Positions 62,603-64,000 of a DNA stretch of 64,000 nt are shown here, piece after piece (position 1 is the stretch's first letter; every line of letters starts with the position of its first letter). The stretch covers positions 365,835-429,834 of the forward strand of contig NZ_SRZY01000027.1 of NCBI RefSeq assembly GCF_006476045.1, given 5' to 3'. The stretch is from Sphingobacterium lumbrici (lineage in GTDB: Bacteria; Bacteroidota; Bacteroidia; Sphingobacteriales; Sphingobacteriaceae). Made by a program: the position numbers and the translations under genes. Below the pieces are notes generated by a model. That model saw only the letters and a program-made list of their open reading frames with translations, ran no database searches and was not told the DNA's origin.

Positions 62603-63873
62603 ATGATGAATCGTGTTCTACTCTTAATGTTACTGTGCTGCCATTTCTTGTATGTTAAAGCAAATGAAAACTGTCATGTTTCTGGTCGTTTGATTGATAG
62701 CACTTCGTTGGTTCCCCTGCAGGAAGGCCTATTGAATATTTCAAATTCAGTGGGGGAAATTATCAATGTGGTTAAGAGTGATTCAGGAGGTAATTTTACA
62801 TTTACTGCTGATGGACTAGATGATCTGCTCATCGAGGTAAGGGTGATGGGATATGCCGTAAAAAAAGTGAAGATCAGTAAACAAGAACTCAATCGTGACA
62901 GTTTAAAAATTGGCAATATCTATCTTCAGTCCCAAGAAATAAAACTTCAGGAAGTTACTGTAACAGGAAAACAAAACCTCATTAGCCAGGAAATAGGTAA
63001 AATAATCTACAATGTTCAGGGAGATCCAGAAAATCAATTCCAGAATATGTTCGACATGCTACGAAAAGTGCCCTTGATTTCCATGAGCGCAGAGGATGAT
63101 ATCCTGATGGCCGGAAAAGCCAATTTTAAAGTCTTGATCAACGGAAAAACATCTGCACTGACTGTTGGCAAACCAAGTGAAATTTTTAGAACTATTCCGG
63201 CGAAATTAGTTCAGAGAATTGAAGTCATCACTCAACCACCTGCAAAATACGACGGAGAAGGAATCGGTGGGATTATTAACGTGATCATGAATCAAAAGCT
63301 TATTCAAGGGTATCTGGGGGGAATAAACGCAGGTTCTGGAAAAATGAACTCCAATGTAAGTGGAAATTTTGCGATAAGATCGAATAAAATATCTTTATCA
63401 ACCTTTATTAACAGTTTTTGGGAGTACCCTCCCGAATCATTTTTATCAAGCCAAATTGAAAGAGATGGGCAAATACCTAATAGTATAGAACAGGAGGGAA
63501 AACTCAAGAACCGCGCTAATTCAAAGGTAGGAGCAATTACATTTGGGTATGAAATAGACAGCCTAAACCTCCTTATGATCGGGGGTAATCTGAAAGGAAA
63601 AAATCATGATAGAACGAACCTGTTGTCTACATTAATGCGAACAGGAAATAAAGATATTTCCTTTTTTACCGATAATACTTTTGGCTTAAACGGCAATGGT
63701 GGTTCAATTGATCTTAACTATGAACGTGGCTTCAAAAGACATAAACAACAATTACTGACTTTTTCACTAAACTATAATAAGCAATCCAATAAACAGGATG
63801 GTCAGAATATCTATAGTGAGCGAGTCAACTTCGAAGATCAAGACTTTCAACAAATAAACAACTCCTCACTTAC
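62603..63873 (+). pseudogene. TonB-dependent receptor/outer-membrane barrel gene interrupted by IS66
   Basis: About 423 codons of a receptor: signal peptide (1-20, ending VKANE), a carboxypeptidase-regulatory-like domain (about 24-112), plug (about 115-225, with INGKTSALTVGKPSEIFRTIPA and GEGIGGIINVIMN) and the first part of a barrel of the CirA-like outer-membrane beta-barrel kind. The coding frame runs into an IS66 end at 63874 and stops 9 codons later in foreign sequence. The protein is thus cut before most of the barrel, and should be non-functional unless the rest lies beyond the window with precise excision. Confidence 0.8.
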
Positions 63874-64000
63874 GTATGCGCCCGATGAACTACATATTTG
63901 ATTGCTCGATACTTTTCTTATAGTTCTGCGGATAGAGATCCTTTAATTTTTTATGGTTGATCGACATGATATTTTGTAGGGTATGTTTTAGCCACTGAAA
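63874..64000 (-). mobile_element. IS66 family element, one end only (continues beyond window)
   Basis: The end begins GTATGCGCCCGATG at 63874, akin to the inverted repeats of the complete element at 24332. The probable 8-bp duplication TCACTTAC is at 63866-63873 (its partner lies outside). The transposase tail is on the minus strand, so this is the tnpC-distal end. Confidence 0.8.
63890..64000 (-). CDS. tnpC: IS66 transposase TnpC, C-terminal fragment (cut by window edge)
   Basis: From the edge 36 residues are read to a TAG at 63890-63892: FQWLKHTLQN, IMSINHKKLKDLYPQNY and EQSNM. They differ from the C-terminus of the complete TnpC at 25063-26547 by only a few residues (LKY to LKH, NLKEL to KLKDL, KQIIGQSNM to KKSIEQSNM). 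So this is a close but distinct relative, not a copy of the same element. Confidence 0.88.
   Translation of the reverse strand, partial: FQWLKHTLQNIMSINHKKLKDLYPQNYKKSIEQSNM

Overview
This 64 kb window comes from a chromosome of the phylum Bacteroidota, most likely the family Sphingobacteriaceae. The support is the TAnnTTTG-type -7 promoter boxes with a TTTG element about 20 bp upstream, no Shine-Dalgarno dependence, low GC, DUF4905/DUF5606/DUF4397 proteins, TonB receptors with N-terminal carboxypeptidase-regulatory domains, an S46 peptidase and futalosine-pathway menaquinone genes. The genus is not determined.

Layout. 1-12.1 kb is ordinary core sequence: a DUF3307/SatD pair, pyrD, an ABC-F ATPase, an NfeD-family membrane protease, a LysM protein, udk, a 53-residue Cys/Lys-rich protein, an MFS transporter, a DUF4442 protein, and an exported lipoprotein-SCO-cytochrome c operon. 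12.2-26.6 kb is an accessory defence island. It opens with the wrecked ends of a conjugative element (an integrase N-terminus joined to what looks like a mobilization-protein C-terminus). It then carries a 1189-residue Eco57I-like DNA methyltransferase, an inverted silent copy of its specificity domain, an Mpi-type serine invertase, an AbiE-type toxin-antitoxin pair, a PLD-helicase, a frameshifted NERD protein and an intact IS66 element with an 8-bp target duplication. 26.6-45.5 kb returns to core: an sRNA, a DUF4397 lipoprotein, smc, radC, a cyclophilin, DUF5606, a Rdx protein, sbcDC, an M16 peptidase, xerD and a His-rich operon around a ZnuD-like TonB receptor. 45.5-64 kb holds tRNA-Arg(CCG), two ClC-type channels, an S46 peptidase, oxyR, ribE, two sRNA candidates, mqnA/mqnE with a phosphatase between them, an MsbA-like exporter, an aminotransferase-tyrA-GNAT cluster, two small membrane-associated proteins, and a TonB receptor cut by a second IS66 element at the right edge.

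The strongest finding is a phase-variable restriction-like locus. A perfect 25-bp sequence inside the methyltransferase gene (15784-15808) recurs in inverted orientation at 17494-17518, at the head of a promoterless alternative specificity domain and next to a serine invertase gene. Inversion between these copies would swap the C-terminal target-recognition domain exactly in frame. The helicase with an N-terminal PLD nuclease motif lies downstream in an operon with the AbiE pair, so the whole may form a switchable, addiction-protected defence system.

The second main finding is an sRNA-like element present twice (26.6 kb on the minus strand, 52.9 kb on the plus strand). The 63-bp core differs by one base, while the promoter spacers have diverged; each copy has its own consensus promoter and terminator. 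A third, unrelated sRNA-like unit lies just after the second copy.
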